Shown: positions 5,183 through 6,643 of the stretch, piece by piece | Layout of the letters: each line of letters opens with the position of its first letter | How positions within the stretch are numbered: position 1 is the first letter of the stretch | DNA from: Deltaproteobacteria bacterium | GTDB lineage: Bacteria; Desulfobacterota; Syntrophia; Syntrophales; UBA5619 | Length of the DNA: 6,643 nt | NCBI GenBank assembly: GCA_021372695.1 | Contig: JAJFTY010000135.1 | Coordinates: forward strand, 1-6,643 | Reading direction: 5' to 3' | Notes under the pieces: generated by a model | Told to the model about the DNA's origin: nothing | Databases searched by the model: none | The model's input: the letters and a program-made list of their open reading frames with translations, nothing else | Translations under genes and position numbers: made by a program

Positions 5183-5914
5183 ATGGATACCAATAAATTG
5201 ATAGATATTACCTTCGACTTCCGGTCGGACACGCCACAGGGAAAAGACCCGGACGCCTTGAGTCCTACGCTCCGTCGGTACCACAAGCTTCTGTGGAGCA
5301 AGCCGCTACCGGCCGGTGTGATGTTCGATCTCGTGGATACCACGCCCGGCATCTACCTGCATCACTGCTCTCAATTGGGCGAGTTCCGGTTGGCTAGCGA
5401 TACAGTGATTCCCGATTTCAGGAAAGAGGCTCGGATATCCCATGTCATCGAGCAAATCCCTGAAGAGGTGGCGACTCTCGTAAGAAAGAGCTACACGATT
5501 GGCGGCATGATGTTGTTTCCCGGAAATCGCGTGGGCCGCCAAATGACAATCAACGGTGCACGCGGGTTTCATCCACGGATCAAGGACCGGTTCGATTTCA
5601 CGGTTGAGTGCATTCGGAGGTACTACCTCAACCAAACCAGTCCTTTGACTACTACACTCGCGACATACGCGGACTACTTCCGGCTATTTGGCGATTTCCG
5701 AGGTTACGTTGAGTTTTTTCTTCTACAGGACTTGGTCGCCGACGATTGCTCGGCGGTGAAGTTCTTCTCACCATTCGAGGACTTCAACTCGGCGCCAGTA
5801 CCGAATAGCATACCTGTGTACCTCGCGTATCGAGAACTGGCTATTCGCTTCATCGAGGCACGGAACCAGCGGATTCAAACCTGGTGGGCAATTCACCGGC
5901 CGGCTAACGAGTAG
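5183..5914 (+). CDS. Conserved protein of unknown function, DUF6994-like, cassette 4
   Basis: The 243-residue protein has no signal peptide, membrane helix or catalytic motif that I can name. Segments that look conserved are FDFRSDTPQGKDPD (11-24), SPTLRRYHKLLWSKPLP (27-43), IYLHHCSQLGEFRLASD (57-73), GGMMLFPGNRVG (107-118), TINGARGFHPRIKDRFDFT (122-140), ECIRRYYL (142-149), and LFGDFRGYVEFFLLQDLV (168-185). They resemble the proteins annotated as DUF6994, recalled from memory and not checked; function is unknown. ATG 5183 follows GGAAAG (5169-5174) at 8 bases, and upstream lies only the cassette edge. The stop TAG (5912-5914) falls inside the attC, as is usual for cassette genes. Base composition lies between the AT-rich GAF gene and the GC-rich methyltransferase gene, consistent with independent origin. 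It has no functional link to its neighbours. Confidence 0.87.
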   Translation: MDTNKLIDITFDFRSDTPQGKDPDALSPTLRRYHKLLWSKPLPAGVMFDLVDTTPGIYLHHCSQLGEFRLASDTVIPDFRKEARISHVIEQIPEEVATLVRKSYTIGGMMLFPGNRVGRQMTINGARGFHPRIKDRFDFTVECIRRYYLNQTSPLTTTLATYADYFRLFGDFRGYVEFFLLQDLVADDCSAVKFFSPFEDFNSAPVPNSIPVYLAYRELAIRFIEARNQRIQTWWAIHRPANE

Positions 5915-6002
5915 GTGCAGCGAACGGGAGCCAGCCGATTCGCTCAGAGACAAATCGAACGTCATCGGCGGCTGGCTCCCGTCGCTGACCTTTTCGTTAG
6001 GC
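5902..6002 (+). other. attC recombination site 4 (101 bp), closes the DUF6994-like cassette
   Basis: R'' is GGCTAAC (5902-5908), R' is GTTAGGC (5996-6002, perfect consensus), crossover after G5996. The arms 5918-5937 and 5969-5987 pair over 19 bp with a single extra A at 5923/5924, the classic extrahelical base that directs integrase to the bottom strand. The loop is 31 bases. The outer CTAACGA/TCGTTAG also pair. It is the best-preserved attC in the window. Confidence 0.95.
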
Positions 6003-6026
6003 AGTGACCGAATCGATTAACACCAG

Positions 6027-6033
6027 AAAGGAG
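6027..6033 (+). promoter_or_regulatory. Ribosome binding site AAAGGAG for a TTG start
   Basis: AAAGGAG lies 10 bases before TTG 6044, the only plausible initiation codon in this frame ahead of the conserved protein start. Confidence 0.65.
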
Positions 6034-6043
6034 ACTTGCTGCA

Positions 6044-6643
6044 TTGGACATTCCACGGATCTTCAACATCACCGAAAGTGCTCACCGCATCCATAACCCG
6101 TTCACACCCGAAAAGCTCGCCACTCTCGGCGCGGCGCTGCGTCTGGAAAGGGGGACCCGGGTGCTCGACCTCGGCAGCGGTTCGGGGGAGATGCTGTGCA
6201 CTTGGGCACGCGATTACAGGGTCATCGGCACCGGCATCGACATGAGCCAGTTGTTCACCGAGCAAGCGAGACTCCGCGCTGAAGAACTCGGTGTCGCCGA
6301 TCAAGTCAAGTTCATCCATGGCGATGCTGCCGGCTACGTCTCTGACGAAAAGGCTGGTGTGGCAGCCTGTCTCGGCGCCACGTGGATCGGCGGGGGCGTC
6401 AGCGGGACTATCGAACTTCTGGCGCAGAGCCTCCACCCCGGAGGGATCATCCTCATCGGCGAGCCCTACTGGCGGCAGTTACCGCCGACGGAAGATGTTG
6501 CCAAAGGGTGTCTTGCCCACTCAATCTCCGACTTTCTCATGCTTCCGGGACTTCTCGCGTCTTTCGGCCACCTTGGCTACGACGTCGTTGAGATGGTTCT
6601 GGCTGACCAAGACGGTTGGGACAGATACGAGGCGGCCAAATGG
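6044..6643 (+). CDS. Class I SAM-dependent methyltransferase, cassette 5, 3' end outside window
   Basis: The frame is open for 200 codons from TTG 6044 to the window end and begins MDIPRIFNITESAHRIHNP. Rossmann-fold motifs appear in order: motif I VLDLGSGSGE (40-49), which contacts SAM; the acidic residue D66 in GTGIDMS, which would bind the ribose; HGDAAGY (92-98), the adenine-side loop; and CLGATWIGGG followed by LHPGGIILIGEPYW, the motif near strand 5. No added domain shows a substrate class, so it could act on a small molecule or a macromolecule. Homologues of this style are annotated only as SAM-dependent methyltransferase and run about 250 residues, so about a fifth is missing. TTG is chosen because no ATG or GTG lies upstream in frame and AAAGGAG precedes it. 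The cassette begins at 5997; the gene is GC-richer than cassettes 1 and 2. Confidence 0.9.
   Translation, partial: MDIPRIFNITESAHRIHNPFTPEKLATLGAALRLERGTRVLDLGSGSGEMLCTWARDYRVIGTGIDMSQLFTEQARLRAEELGVADQVKFIHGDAAGYVSDEKAGVAACLGATWIGGGVSGTIELLAQSLHPGGIILIGEPYWRQLPPTEDVAKGCLAHSISDFLMLPGLLASFGHLGYDVVEMVLADQDGWDRYEAAKW

Larger units (their letters stand above)
3736..6643 (+). mobile_element. Integron gene-cassette array, five cassettes, last one partial
   Basis: Cassette limits by the G|TTRRRY rule: cassette 1 from 3736 or 3755 to 4228 (lipoprotein); cassette 2, 4229-5004 (GAF protein); cassette 3, 5005-5144 (no gene); cassette 4, 5145-5996 (DUF6994-like protein); cassette 5 from 5997 past the window end (methyltransferase). 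The left core of each of cassettes 2, 3 and 4 is the exact 7-base complement of the R'' core at its own right end, the imprint of a once-circular cassette. All cassette genes read in one direction, and stops of two of them fall inside the attC. Base composition shifts from AT-rich (1, 2) to GC-richer (4, 5). If cassette 5 follows the rule, its attC outside the window should begin with GCCTAAC. Confidence 0.92.

Noticed and set aside
4950..5201. Short open frames on both strands across the double attC region
   Set aside because: They are translations of attC palindromes with no ribosome site and no motif.

Overview
The window joins two very different parts: a GC-rich chromosomal flank (about 1-3160) and an integron (about 3290-6643) whose integrase gene is wrecked but whose gene-cassette array is well preserved. 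The flank genes (a periplasmic TTT/Bug solute receptor, a QueG-like iron-sulfur protein and a YgjP-like metallopeptidase) point to a Gram-negative bacterium. High GC and the style of the proteins would fit Desulfobacterota or another proteobacterial lineage, but nothing here fixes the taxon.

Flank. A TTT substrate-binding protein runs rightward from base 1; only the first base of its start codon lies outside the window. It converges on a leftward pair: a YgjP-like zinc peptidase (3063 to 2263) followed after 52 bp by a QueG-like protein (2210 to 1071). A strong GC hairpin (1038-1069) separates the converging units. A good sigma70-type promoter (3153 to 3125, leftward) drives the pair and sets the peptidase start.

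Integron. From 3605 leftward lies an integron integrase remnant: its N-terminal about 40 residues are joined out of frame to its C-terminal about 60 residues, and a second frameshift sits near the end. To its right, cassettes read rightward: (1) a 76-residue lipoprotein with mirror-symmetric cysteines, (2) a GAF protein with a CxxC...CxxC tail, (3) a 140-bp cassette that is almost only an attC site, (4) a 243-residue protein of a DUF6994-like type, (5) a class I SAM methyltransferase that runs off the right edge. Four attC sites were found by hand (4170-4234, 4936-5010, 5024-5150, 5902-6002).

The strongest evidence is an internal check. A circular cassette carries its own attC, so the 7-base core at the left edge of an integrated cassette should complement the R'' core at its right end. 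This holds perfectly for three consecutive cassettes (GTTAGGA/TCCTAAC, GTTCGCG/CGCGAAC, GTTAGCC/GGCTAAC), although each attC then has mismatched R''/R' cores from different cassettes. The lipoprotein cassette matches only partly and its left edge is uncertain. Visible base composition changes from cassette to cassette, as expected for genes of separate origin.

The cassette genes share no pathway; they are mobile accessory cargo. With the integrase lacking its box I arginine and middle region, the array cannot move by its own enzyme and would need an integrase supplied in trans. No convincing common cassette promoter is visible.
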